Source of the DNA: Bacteroidales bacterium
Lineage (GTDB): Bacteria; Bacteroidota; Bacteroidia; Bacteroidales; UBA10428
DNA length: 43,801 nucleotides
Reading direction: 5' to 3'
Assembly (NCBI GenBank): GCA_016936215.1
Contig: JAFGPL010000279.1
Location: 1 to 43,801 of the forward strand
The notes beneath the pieces are model-generated. The model searched no databases. It saw only the letters and a program-made list of their open reading frames with translations, and was not told the DNA's origin. The translations under genes were made by a program, and so were the position numbers. The stretch's first letter is position 1. Each line of letters starts with the position of its first letter. Positions 36,196 to 43,801 of the stretch are shown here, one piece after another.

Positions 36196-38136
36196 TTAAA
36201 TTTTATAATTTCTGACCTGTACCTTAATAAACTCATAATCAATGTTTTCTTTATGCAGTATAGGTTCTTTATCTTTGCCCTGGTATTCCCATGCCGATAC
36301 ATACATAAATTTACCATCGTGCCGCATGGCTTCTCCTTCGGGTGTCTGGTGCTCTTCCCTGAAGTGTCCGCCGCAGGATTCCTCCCTGTTTAGAGCATCC
36401 AATGCCATGAGCTCACCAAGTTCGATAAAATCTGCCACACGTCCGGCTTTCTCAAGTTCGGGGTTCATACCGGCAGCATCACCCGGAATGCGGATATTTC
36501 CCCAAAACTCATCTTTCATATCTTTAAAACTGGTCAAAGCCTGTTGAAGGCCATCTTTGTTGCGCCCCATACCGACCAAATCCCATAGTTTCATTCCGAA
36601 TTCCCTGTGTATTTGATCAACGGTACGTTTGCCCTTAATACTCATCAGCCTGCTGATGCGCTCTGAAATAGCGTTTTCAGCATCCTGAAATTCCTGCAGA
36701 CTGGTCGAAATCCTGGGTGTCATGATCTCTCCGGCGAGGTAATTCTGGATGGTATAGGGCAAAACGAAATAACCATCTGCCAGTCCCTGCATTAGCGCCG
36801 ATGCACCCAGCCTGTTTGCGCCATGGTCGGAGAAGTTTGCTTCACCAATTGCAAACAGTCCCGGAATGGTGGTCATCAATTCATAATCAACCCAAATACC
36901 GCCCATGGTATAATGAATTGCCGGGTATATCATCATTGGTGTTTTGTAGGGATTTTCATCGGTAATTTTCTCGTACATCTGGAAAAGATTGCCGTATCTT
37001 TCTTCAATTACATTTTTTCCCAACCTGTTAATGGCATCTGTAAAATCAAGGTAGACTGCAAGACCGGTTCCTACGCCATAACCGGCATCACATCGTTCTT
37101 TTGCGGCCCTTGATGCTACATCGCGCGGCACCAGGTTGCCAAATGCGGGATACCTTCTTTCGAGGTAATAATCACGATCTTCTTCAGGGATATCAACGGA
37201 TGATAGTTTACCGGCACGAATGGCTTCAGCATCTTCTTTTTTCTTTGGCACCCATATCCGGCCGTCATTTCTCAGGCTTTCGCTCATCAGGGTAAGTTTC
37301 GACTGGTAATCGCCATGTACTGGGATACAAGTAGGGTGAATCTGCACAAAAGCAGGATTGGCAAAAAAGGCACCTTTTTTATAAGCCTGCCAAATAGCGC
37401 TGCCGTTCGATCCCATGGCATTGGTCGAAAGAAAAAAAGCATTTCCGTAACCACCTGTTGCCAAAACAACGGCATGTGCGGCATGGCGTGTAATCTCACC
37501 GGTAACAAGGTTTCTTGTGATAATGCCCCGTGCTTTGCCATCCACAATTACCAGGTCGAGCATTTCGGAGCGTGTAAACATTTTAACCGTACCTTTCGCG
37601 ATTTGCCTGCTCAGTGCGCCATAGGCACCAAGCAATAACTGTTGCCCCGTTTGTCCCCTGGCATAGAAGGTTCGTGAAACCTGTGCGCCCCCAAATGACC
37701 TGTTGTCAAGCAATCCCCCGTATTCACGGGCGAAAGGCACTCCCTGCGCCACACACTGGTCTATAATGGCATTGCTTACTTCTGCCAGCCGGTAAACATT
37801 AGCTTCCCTCGACCTGTAATCTCCCCCTTTTATGGTGTCGTAAAACAACCTGTAAACACTGTCACCGTCATTACGATAATTTTTGGCAGCATTGATACCT
37901 CCCTGTGCTGCAATGCTATGTGCCCTTCGGGGACTGTCCTGGTAACAGAATGCCGAAACATTAAAACCAAGCTCACCCAGCGAAGCTGCAGCCGAAGCAC
38001 CTGCAAGTCCAGTTCCTACTATAATGATATCGAGTTTTCTTTTATTGGCAGGGTTTACAAGTTTTTGTGTCGCCTTATACCGGGTCCATTTATCAGCCAG
38101 CGGCCCTTCGGGTATCTTTGCATTTAGTCTGATCAT
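36196..38136 (-). CDS. sdhA: Succinate dehydrogenase/fumarate reductase flavoprotein subunit
   Basis: 646 residues. FAD binding is shown by [17 protein letters not shown] (37-53) and by His73 in [16 protein letters not shown], the covalent FAD attachment site. The active-site block is [13 protein letters not shown], and [42 protein letters not shown] binds the C-terminal FAD lobe. It catalyses succinate-fumarate interconversion at the cytoplasmic membrane face. The length and block pattern fit the class B enzyme with a single cytochrome b subunit, encoded just upstream. The three genes form one operon, with gaps of 20 and 4 bases. Confidence 0.96.
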   Translation of the reverse strand: MIRLNAKIPEGPLADKWTRYKATQKLVNPANKRKLDIIIVGTGLAGASAAASLGELGFNVSAFCYQDSPRRAHSIAAQGGINAAKNYRNDGDSVYRLFYDTIKGGDYRSREANVYRLAEVSNAIIDQCVAQGVPFAREYGGLLDNRSFGGAQVSRTFYARGQTGQQLLLGAYGALSRQIAKGTVKMFTRSEMLDLVIVDGKARGIITRNLVTGEITRHAAHAVVLATGGYGNAFFLSTNAMGSNGSAIWQAYKKGAFFANPAFVQIHPTCIPVHGDYQSKLTLMSESLRNDGRIWVPKKKEDAEAIRAGKLSSVDIPEEDRDYYLERRYPAFGNLVPRDVASRAAKERCDAGYGVGTGLAVYLDFTDAINRLGKNVIEERYGNLFQMYEKITDENPYKTPMMIYPAIHYTMGGIWVDYELMTTIPGLFAIGEANFSDHGANRLGASALMQGLADGYFVLPYTIQNYLAGEIMTPRISTSLQEFQDAENAISERISRLMSIKGKRTVDQIHREFGMKLWDLVGMGRNKDGLQQALTSFKDMKDEFWGNIRIPGDAAGMNPELEKAGRVADFIELGELMALDALNREESCGGHFREEHQTPEGEAMRHDGKFMYVSAWEYQGKDKEPILHKENIDYEFIKVQVRNYKI

Positions 38137-38156
38137 AATATGGTGATTACAGTTTT

Positions 38157-38831
38157 CTATTTAAAAAAATAAATGTATACCGGGATAGAGATGTAGCCGG
38201 TTGTTACCACTACAGAATATAATACTCCAAGGGTTTTGATAACCGGGGTATAAGATTTATGGTTAATCCCGAGTGTTTGAAATGCCGACTGAAACCCGTG
38301 ATGCAGGTGAAATCCTAATCCAAGCAGCAACACAACATAAACAACCACTACCCATCCTATTTTGAATCGCTCCAGCACAAGCGCCCCAAGATTATGGTAT
38401 GTTTCACCATCGGCATAGGTAATTTCATGTACCGAACCAAGGAATTTGTTTTTCACCCAGAAATCAAAAAGGTGCAGCACAAGGAAGATAGTTATTATCA
38501 ATGCGGTATGCAGCATATATTTAGAAAAAAATGATGTTTGCGAATAGTTGGCCTTTTTATAACCTTTTGGCCTTGCCATAAGATTCCCTACCTGTAATAC
38601 CGCCCCGTAAACCATGTGCAGCAGGAACCCACCGAATAAAATCACTTCCATAACTTTTATTACCGGGTTGGTACCCATAAATGTGGCAGCCCTGTTAAAG
38701 GTTTCGGTATCTTTATACAATATCAGCGTGATGTTTATTGCCAGGTGAAGTAAGAGAAAGGCCAGAAGAAACAGCCCGGCAAGTGACATCATAAGCTTTT
38801 TGCCTATAGATGAGGTAAAGATATTGCTCAT
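38157..38831 (-). CDS. sdhC: Succinate dehydrogenase/fumarate reductase cytochrome b subunit
   Basis: 224 residues with five predicted membrane helices. This is the class B type with one anchor protein and usually two haems. Histidines in helices are candidates for haem ligands: [34 protein letters not shown] and [10 protein letters not shown]. It transfers electrons between quinone and the iron-sulfur subunit. It is the first gene of the operon sdhC-sdhA-sdhB. The N-terminus [20 protein letters not shown] is characteristic of this subunit in Bacteroidota. Confidence 0.94.
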   Translation of the reverse strand: MSNIFTSSIGKKLMMSLAGLFLLAFLLLHLAINITLILYKDTETFNRAATFMGTNPVIKVMEVILFGGFLLHMVYGAVLQVGNLMARPKGYKKANYSQTSFFSKYMLHTALIITIFLVLHLFDFWVKNKFLGSVHEITYADGETYHNLGALVLERFKIGWVVVVYVVLLLGLGFHLHHGFQSAFQTLGINHKSYTPVIKTLGVLYSVVVTTGYISIPVYIYFFK

Positions 38832-38896
38832 AGAATGGTTTTTATTGGTGTTGTTTTATTTTATGGCTAACTTCACGTTTGCCCCTGTCATTTTTA

Positions 38897-38904
38897 CAAA
38901 TTTA
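38897..38904 (-). promoter_or_regulatory. Candidate promoter -7 element of the sdhCAB operon
   Basis: TAAATTTG on the minus strand matches TAnnTTTG and lies 66 bases before the sdhC start codon. A second match (TATATTTG, 38959-38966) lies further upstream and is less likely because it nearly touches the divergent aminopeptidase gene. No good -33 element is seen. Confidence 0.4.
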
Positions 38905-38970
38905 TTTGGATAAATGACTTTTTACAATGTGAAACAGGAATTTTAAGGTTATTTAGAACAAATATAAACT

Positions 38971-40260
38971 ATGAGGTATCAATCTATTGATCCATTGGTA
39001 TTTAAGAAAAACAGGAAAAAATTGTTAGGCAGACTGGAGAATAATGCTGTTGCCATTGTACATTCCAACGATGAGATGAACCGTACAGGCGATCAGAATT
39101 TCAGATACAGACAAAGTTCGAATATGTTTTACCTGACAGGTATCGAACAGGAAAAAACGGTACTTGTTCTTTTGCCCGGTCATCCCGATGAAAAGATGCG
39201 CGAAATACTTTTTATCAGGAAGGGTAACAAAAGCCTTGAAACGTGGGAGGGGCAAAAACTTACGCTTGCCGGGGCGGCGGAGCTTTCAGGCATTAAAAAT
39301 GTAAAATGGCTTGACGGGCTTAATACTCTTATACAGGAACAATTGATAAAAAGGGACCTGGTATATGTTGATGTCCCGGAATATCATAAATACAGGGCAG
39401 ATAACCGGTTCAGGGGGGAACGTTTTTTGAGGGAACTCAGGGATGAGTATCCGCTTCACCTTTTCGGCCGGTTATTTCCGGTTATTTCAGATTTAAGGAA
39501 GATAAAAGAGCCTGAGGAGGTTGAGTTGATTAAAAAAGCCTGTGAAATCACCGGTGCCGGATTTTACAAGGCGCTCAGGACAATTAAGCCGGCGATGATG
39601 GAATACCAGGTTGAAGCATTGCTTACGTATGAGTTTATCTTTAACGGCGCTTCGGGGCATGCATACCATCCTATTGTGGCATCGGGTGAAAATGCCTGTG
39701 TATTGCACTATATTACAAATAACAAACCATGTAAAGACGGGGACCTGGTGCTGATGGATTTTGGCGCCGAATATGCAAATTATGCAAGCGACCTTACACG
39801 CACAATTCCGGTTAACGGAAGATTTAACAAAAGACAGAGGGCACTTTACGATGCTACACTCCGTGTTTACAGGTTTGCATTGCAATTAATCAAACCGGGG
39901 ACAACCATCAATAAAATCCATCAGGAGGTATGCAGGAAATGGGAGGATGAACATATCAGCCTGGGGCTTTATTCAATTGAGGATTTGAAAAAAAATAATG
40001 GTGATGACGCTTTATGTCAGAGGTATTATATGCACGGTACATCGCATTTCATGGGTTTGGATGTGCACGATGCAGGGGGTAAAGATGATATTCTTAAACC
40101 GGGAATGGTACTCACCTGTGAACCCGGGATCTATATCCCGGAAGAGAATACCGGTATTAGAATTGAGACCGATGTGCTTATTACCGAAACCGGGATTATT
40201 GATCTTATGGAAAAGGTTCCTGTTGAACCTGAAGAAATTGAAAATATCATGAATAAATAA
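38971..40260 (+). CDS. Xaa-Pro aminopeptidase, M24B family (shorter paralogue)
   Basis: 429 residues, the classical PepP size. The N-terminal domain covers about 1-180 and contains QNFRYRQSSNMFYLTGIEQEK near 34. The catalytic domain shows all metal ligands: LMDFGAEYANYASDLTRT (two Asp), HGTSHFMGLDVHDAGG (His), LTCEPGIYIP (Glu) and GIRIETDVLIT (Glu). It shares the fold and motifs of the enzyme at 31265 but differs in length, which suggests an old duplication with different peptide preferences. It is followed by an alpha/beta hydrolase after six bases, a tight operon. Confidence 0.93.
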   Translation: MRYQSIDPLVFKKNRKKLLGRLENNAVAIVHSNDEMNRTGDQNFRYRQSSNMFYLTGIEQEKTVLVLLPGHPDEKMREILFIRKGNKSLETWEGQKLTLAGAAELSGIKNVKWLDGLNTLIQEQLIKRDLVYVDVPEYHKYRADNRFRGERFLRELRDEYPLHLFGRLFPVISDLRKIKEPEEVELIKKACEITGAGFYKALRTIKPAMMEYQVEALLTYEFIFNGASGHAYHPIVASGENACVLHYITNNKPCKDGDLVLMDFGAEYANYASDLTRTIPVNGRFNKRQRALYDATLRVYRFALQLIKPGTTINKIHQEVCRKWEDEHISLGLYSIEDLKKNNGDDALCQRYYMHGTSHFMGLDVHDAGGKDDILKPGMVLTCEPGIYIPEENTGIRIETDVLITETGIIDLMEKVPVEPEEIENIMNK

Positions 40261-40266
40261 AACAAT

Positions 40267-41067
40267 ATGGAGAAAATACTTGATTACAAAGGTTGCCCGG
40301 TAAGAATTACCGATGAGGGCACAGGAGTGCCGGTGGTGTTATTGCACGGATACCTTGAATCTTTAAACATCTGGGATGCTTTTGCCGACAGGTTGAAAGA
40401 ACACTGCAGGGTAATATGTATTGATATTCCCGGCCATGGAAAATCGGGAGTTATTGATGAAGTACATTCTATGGAACTCATGGCGCAGACGGTTCAATTT
40501 GTACTTGATGCCCAGCTTATTGAAAAATGCATCCTCACGGGTCATTCAATGGGAGGCTATGCAGCGCTGGCTTTTGCTGAAAATTATCCCGAGAGGTTAT
40601 TGGGTTTGTGCCTGTTTCATGCTACCCCTTTTGCCGATACCGAAGAAAAAATACAGAACAGGGACCGTGAAATTGAAATGATAAAGGCAGGTAAAAAAGA
40701 TTTGATCTGCAAAACAAACATCCCTAAAGGATTTGCCGACGATAACCTTGCAATACTTAAAAATGAAGTGGACAGGGCTATAAGGATTGCCATGCAAAGC
40801 AGTAATAACGGGATCATCGCGTTGCTCAGGGGCATGAAATCAAGGCCTGACAGGTCGCATGTGATTAAAACGGCCGGATACCCGTTATTATGGATACTCG
40901 GAAAAAAAGACAACTATATTCAATTTGAGAACATCCGTCCGCGAATTGAACTTAATGATCTGGGAGCACTCCTTGTTCTTGAGAACTCTGGGCACATGGG
41001 TTTTATTGAGGAGCCGGATATATCTGTTGAAAGGTTTGTATCATTCACAGGTAAATGTTCAGGATAG
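40267..41067 (+). CDS. Alpha/beta-hydrolase fold enzyme
   Basis: 266 residues. The catalytic triad pattern is complete: the oxyanion loop LLHGYLES (25-32), nucleophile Ser in GHSMGGYAA near residue 93, an acid in LGKKDNYIQ near 214 and His in SGHMGFIEEP near 244. No signal peptide, so it is cytoplasmic. It resembles small carboxylester hydrolases or 3-oxoadipate enol-lactonase-like enzymes; substrate specificity cannot be read from sequence. It lies six bases after the aminopeptidase gene, so the pair is probably one unit. Confidence 0.85.
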   Translation: MEKILDYKGCPVRITDEGTGVPVVLLHGYLESLNIWDAFADRLKEHCRVICIDIPGHGKSGVIDEVHSMELMAQTVQFVLDAQLIEKCILTGHSMGGYAALAFAENYPERLLGLCLFHATPFADTEEKIQNRDREIEMIKAGKKDLICKTNIPKGFADDNLAILKNEVDRAIRIAMQSSNNGIIALLRGMKSRPDRSHVIKTAGYPLLWILGKKDNYIQFENIRPRIELNDLGALLVLENSGHMGFIEEPDISVERFVSFTGKCSG

Positions 41068-41235
41068 ATTATGTCCTCAGATTTAAACCTTAAACGGTTT
41101 TAAAAAGCTGGTTAATTTTCCACCGGGGTTATCAACAGTATAAAAATATTTATAATTTAGTCTTTTGTTTGCCCATTCAGGCGTATTGAATTATAATGCC
41201 AGGGGGCTTGGAAAAATATAAACGATAGAATATTT

Positions 41236-41904
41236 ATGGAACAATTACTCGGAAAAATTGCACATTGTGTTGAGTTTGGTAAAATTAACCTTGCAGCTCC
41301 CTATCCTCCTGATATGAAGGGACAGGAAGGTGCTGATGAACTGACAAAAAAGGCGCTTGAACAGGGCGTTTCGGCTGAAGATGTTCTAAAAAAAGCCCTT
41401 GTATTAGGAATGGAAAGGGTAGGCATCAAATTCAGGGAAAACAAGGTATATGTGCCACAGGTGCTCATGTCGGCCAAAGCCATGCACACGGCCATGGAAC
41501 ACCTGAAACCTTATTTTCAGTCGGGTTCGGTTAAGAGGAAAGGAATATTTGTGATAGGTACTGTTGCCGGAGACCTGCACGACATTGGCAAAAACCTTGT
41601 CTCGATGATGGTTGAGGGGAATGGCTGGCAAGTGGTTGACCTGGGAACCGATGTCAAAACAGAAAAATTCCTCGAGGCAGCAAAAGCGCATCCCGGTTGT
41701 ACACTCGGCCTTTCTGCATTGCTGACCACCACCATGGGCAACATGGAAAAAACCGTGAAAGACCTTAAAGAACAGTTGCCCGATTTGAAAATTTTAATCG
41801 GTGGCGCGCCGGTCAACGACAGCTTCAGGCAGAAAATAGGTGCCGATTTTTATTCTCCTGACCCACAAGGGGCAGTGGAATTTTTAAACAAGCTTTCGGC
41901 CTGA
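41236..41904 (+). CDS. Corrinoid (B12-binding) methyl-carrier protein
   Basis: 222 residues. Residues 1-92 form the helical cap (B12-binding-2 type) and 95-222 the Rossmann-like cobalamin domain. The cobalt ligand is His115 in the DxHxxG motif DLHDIGKN (113-120), with the further conserved SALLTTTM and GGAPV stretches. It carries a methyl group on cobalamin between methyltransferases. The next two genes supply a homocysteine acceptor enzyme and a reactivation domain, so the three may act as a methionine synthase assembled from separate chains. The methyl donor protein, such as a methyl-THF or methylamine enzyme, is not in the window. The 168 bases upstream contain no B12 riboswitch box that I can see. 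Confidence 0.9.
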   Translation: MEQLLGKIAHCVEFGKINLAAPYPPDMKGQEGADELTKKALEQGVSAEDVLKKALVLGMERVGIKFRENKVYVPQVLMSAKAMHTAMEHLKPYFQSGSVKRKGIFVIGTVAGDLHDIGKNLVSMMVEGNGWQVVDLGTDVKTEKFLEAAKAHPGCTLGLSALLTTTMGNMEKTVKDLKEQLPDLKILIGGAPVNDSFRQKIGADFYSPDPQGAVEFLNKLSA

Positions 41905-41924
41905 CATAAAAATTTTTATTATCA

Positions 41925-42815
41925 ATGAATAAAATAGCTTATGAAATAAAATCCGGGAAAAAACTTGTTTCCGACGGCGCATGGGGAACCTTCCTGCAAA
42001 AGATGGGAATGGGTCCTGGTGAATGCCCCGAATTATGGAATATAGAAAAGCCCGGCCAGGTTTATAAAATAGCCAAAAGTTATATTGATGCCGGCGCCGA
42101 CATGATCGAAACAAATAGTTTTGGCGGCAGTTTTTACAAGCTGGCCAATTACGGGTTGCAGCACCGGGTGGTTGAAATCAACAGGGCCGCTGCTGAAATA
42201 TCGCGCCGCGCAGCCGGAAAAGAGAAGCATGTTCTGGGATCTGTGGGACCTACCGGTAAAATGCTGATTATGGGCGATGTTACCGAAGAAGATTTATACA
42301 ATGCATTCAAAGAACAGGCAATTGCATTGTATCAGGGCGGTGCCGATGCCATTGTAATTGAAACAATGAGCGATCTCGATGAGGCAAGGATTGCAGTGAA
42401 AGCCGCCAGAGAAAACACTGCCGCCGAGATTATCTGCACCATGACTTTTGAAAAAACAGTGAACGGCGAATACCGCTCTATGATGGGGGTTTCACCCACC
42501 GATATGGTAAACATCATAATTGATGCAGGGGCTGATATCATTGGTGCAAACTGCGGGAATGGCATTGAAGGAATGATTGATATTGTTAAAGAGATCAGAA
42601 AAAACAATGCCGATATACCAGTTTTAATTCATGCCAATGCAGGCTTACCGGTTTACCAGGACGGTCAGACCATTTTCCCGGAAACACCTGTACAGATGGC
42701 TTCGTTCGTCGGTAAACTTTTAGATGCCGGGGCCAACGTGATAGGCGGTTGTTGTGGAACAACACCTTTGCATATAACAAAAATTGCAGAAACGATAAAA
42801 AATCATACCCGTTAA
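41925..42815 (+). CDS. Homocysteine S-methyltransferase domain protein
   Basis: 296 residues, corresponding to the first barrel of MetH. Zinc-binding cysteines are Cys210 in GANCGNGIEG and Cys276 and Cys277 in GGCCGTTP. The barrel carries VSDGAWGTFLQ (15-25), DMIETNSFGG (59-68) and LGSVGPTGKM near 104. It would pass a methyl group from methylcobalamin to homocysteine. It ends right after the zinc site and has no folate domain. It is 20 bases after the corrinoid gene. It could also use S-methylmethionine as donor like MmuM, but the corrinoid neighbour favours a cobalamin partner. Confidence 0.88.
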   Translation: MNKIAYEIKSGKKLVSDGAWGTFLQKMGMGPGECPELWNIEKPGQVYKIAKSYIDAGADMIETNSFGGSFYKLANYGLQHRVVEINRAAAEISRRAAGKEKHVLGSVGPTGKMLIMGDVTEEDLYNAFKEQAIALYQGGADAIVIETMSDLDEARIAVKAARENTAAEIICTMTFEKTVNGEYRSMMGVSPTDMVNIIIDAGADIIGANCGNGIEGMIDIVKEIRKNNADIPVLIHANAGLPVYQDGQTIFPETPVQMASFVGKLLDAGANVIGGCCGTTPLHITKIAETIKNHTR

Positions 42816-42841
42816 TATCCAGGGTTTTCTTTCATTTCCCG

Positions 42842-43528
42842 ATGGAGATTTATCATTACCATCCTGAATATTCAGGCTTGCAGATACAATTGCATGAAAT
42901 TGCCAGACTTATTGGCTATAAAGATACCCATGTACCCGAACCTGTTGATGAAATTATTTTACAGGCTATTGATATGGCAGGCGGATATTGCAGTATTGAA
43001 GGGGGAATAATCATACCCGATGAAGCACAACTGGTTGATGGTAAAAAATATATAAAAATAGGTGATGCCGAATTAAAGATAAAGGGAAGACTATTTAATG
43101 AAATAAAGGGTTCTGAGAAGGTTGCCCTTTTTCTATGTACTGCCGGCCCCGGGATAAGTAATATTTCAAAGGAACTGATGAAAAAAGGCGATCTGCTCCA
43201 CGGCTATATTTTTGATGTAATTGGTTCTGTGATTGCGGAAAAAGCGATGGAGCAAATTCAGCAACAGTTTGGTGAAATGATGCTTGCAAAAGGATACAAA
43301 ATAACGAATCGTTACAGTCCTGGATATTGCGGATGGCAAACCGAAGAACAGTTCAAACTTTTTAAAATCTTCCCCGATAATTTCTGTAAAGTCAGTCTCA
43401 CAGATTCGGCGCTGATGTACCCGATAAAATCTGTCAGCGGAATGATCGGTATCGGAAGAGATGTTCATTATAACGAGTACAACTGCAATTTGTGCGATGC
43501 AGTGAATTGTATTTACAGAAAATCCTGA
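42842..43528 (+). CDS. MetH-type reactivation domain protein with C-terminal cysteine cluster
   Basis: 228 residues from ATG 42842. A longer frame starting at 42749 overlaps the previous gene and is rejected. The middle and C-terminal parts match the AdoMet-binding activation domain of methionine synthase: RYSPGYCGWQTEEQFKLFKIF (158-176) and SLTDSALMYPIKSVSGMIGIG (185-205). The last 15 residues carry Cys215, Cys218 and Cys223 (CNLC...C), which is not a feature of classical MetH. Such a protein would re-methylate oxidised cob(II)alamin with AdoMet and an electron donor. It is 26 bases after the homocysteine methyltransferase and completes the three-gene corrinoid unit. The cysteines may bind an Fe-S cluster, as in RACE-type reductases, or metal; this is an inference. 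Confidence 0.82.
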   Translation: MEIYHYHPEYSGLQIQLHEIARLIGYKDTHVPEPVDEIILQAIDMAGGYCSIEGGIIIPDEAQLVDGKKYIKIGDAELKIKGRLFNEIKGSEKVALFLCTAGPGISNISKELMKKGDLLHGYIFDVIGSVIAEKAMEQIQQQFGEMMLAKGYKITNRYSPGYCGWQTEEQFKLFKIFPDNFCKVSLTDSALMYPIKSVSGMIGIGRDVHYNEYNCNLCDAVNCIYRKS

Positions 43529-43660
43529 TTATTTCGCGGAGTTTCATGCCAAATTAGAGCTGGATATCAAATTCTGAAAAATAATTAATAATGCGAATTA
43601 AGCGTTAAAAAGAATATATTTTGCATAATTACAAAAGACAAGCTTCGAAAGAATCGCTAT

Positions 43661-43686
43661 CCCCCGCTGGCGGGGGTTGGGGGTGG
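43661..43686. repeat. GC-rich hairpin with G-tract tail, dispersed-repeat type
   Basis: CCCCCGCTGGCGGGGGTTGGGGGTGG stands out in an AT-rich stretch. CCCCCGC and GCGGGGG form a 7-bp stem with a two-base centre, followed by a G-rich tail that could form a G-quadruplex. Near-identical text recurs in intergenic regions of many Bacteroidota, as I recall, so it may be a copy of a small dispersed element. No second copy is seen in the window. Confidence 0.5.
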
Positions 43687-43766
43687 AAAAATCAATTTTA
43701 TGAAAGCAAATAACTCAAATTCAGAACTCCTGATCTGGAATTGAAAAAATAGGAGTTTTAGGGGAT

Positions 43767-43793
43767 TTTACCGCAAAATAAAAAAGCGGTAAA
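43767..43793. repeat. Inverted repeat near the right window edge
   Basis: TTTACCGC (43767-43774) and GCGGTAAA (43786-43793) pair perfectly over eight bases around an A-rich 11-base loop. It may be a terminator, or the edge of the next element, but no gene is visible to which it could be assigned. Confidence 0.35.
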
Positions 43794-43801
43794 TTTGGGG
43801 A

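Noticed and set aside
35616-36215. 199-codon frame antisense to sdhB
   Set aside because: Shadow of a clear iron-sulfur subunit gene; its cysteine and glycine content mirrors the sense codons.
41068-41235. Possible cobalamin riboswitch ahead of the corrinoid gene
   Set aside because: The 168-base gap lacks a recognisable B12 box (GCCACTG-like) and the expected paired elements. Only a weak AT-rich hairpin at 41082-41104 is visible.
1-43801. tRNA, rRNA or CRISPR arrays
   Set aside because: No cloverleaf-like segment with CCA end or T-loop motif, no ribosomal RNA text, and no regularly spaced repeat array was found by reading both strands.

Overview
The window looks like a chromosome fragment of a free-living or host-associated member of the Bacteroidales/Marinilabiliales (Bacteroidota). 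The supporting signs are SusC/SusD pairs, a hybrid two-component system, type IX secretion (T9SS) C-terminal domains, lipoprotein signal peptides with acidic residues after the cysteine, the absence of Shine-Dalgarno sites, and matches to the Bacteroidota promoter element TAnnTTTG. The species cannot be named from the sequence.

Left edge (1-521): the first 42 bases, on the minus strand, read as the start of a probable IS1595-type transposase. A mostly empty AT-rich stretch follows, with two hairpins that would terminate leftward transcription.

Polysaccharide utilisation locus (522-26523, all minus strand; transcription runs from high to low coordinates). The order is a hybrid two-component sensor/regulator (HTCS), a 358-base leader with direct repeats, a FAS1 lipoprotein, SusC, SusD, FAS1, FAS1, a second SusC, a second SusD, a PL11-type rhamnogalacturonan lyase with a T9SS tail, and a large beta-rich secreted protein with autotransporter-type repeats. 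The only recognisable enzyme is the lyase, so rhamnogalacturonan-I (pectin) is the best guess for the substrate. The three FAS1 lipoproteins sit where surface glycan-binding proteins (SusE/F-like) usually lie. Lyase-cut oligosaccharides would be bound by the surface lipoproteins and SusD, imported by SusC, and sensed in the periplasm by the HTCS.

Core-metabolism half (26660-43528). nadB (NAD synthesis), dusB (tRNA dihydrouridine) and a CPBP/CAAX-type membrane protease are followed by a conserved unknown protein. Next come a Xaa-Pro aminopeptidase and a three-gene SiaA/SiaB/SiaC-like phosphatase-kinase-target switch. The succinate dehydrogenase/fumarate reductase operon (cytochrome b, flavoprotein, iron-sulfur subunit) is on the minus strand. 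On the plus strand there follow a second Xaa-Pro aminopeptidase with an alpha/beta hydrolase, and a three-gene corrinoid cluster: B12-binding protein, homocysteine methyltransferase domain and MetH-type reactivation domain. This cluster looks like a methionine synthase broken into separate polypeptides, without the folate-binding domain.

Right edge (43529-43801): no gene. It holds a GC-rich hairpin of the dispersed-repeat type and an inverted repeat near the end. The points most worth a second look are the FAS1-rich double SusCD locus with its 21-base-spaced direct repeats, the split corrinoid methyltransferase without a folate module, and the SiaABC switch without a diguanylate cyclase nearby.
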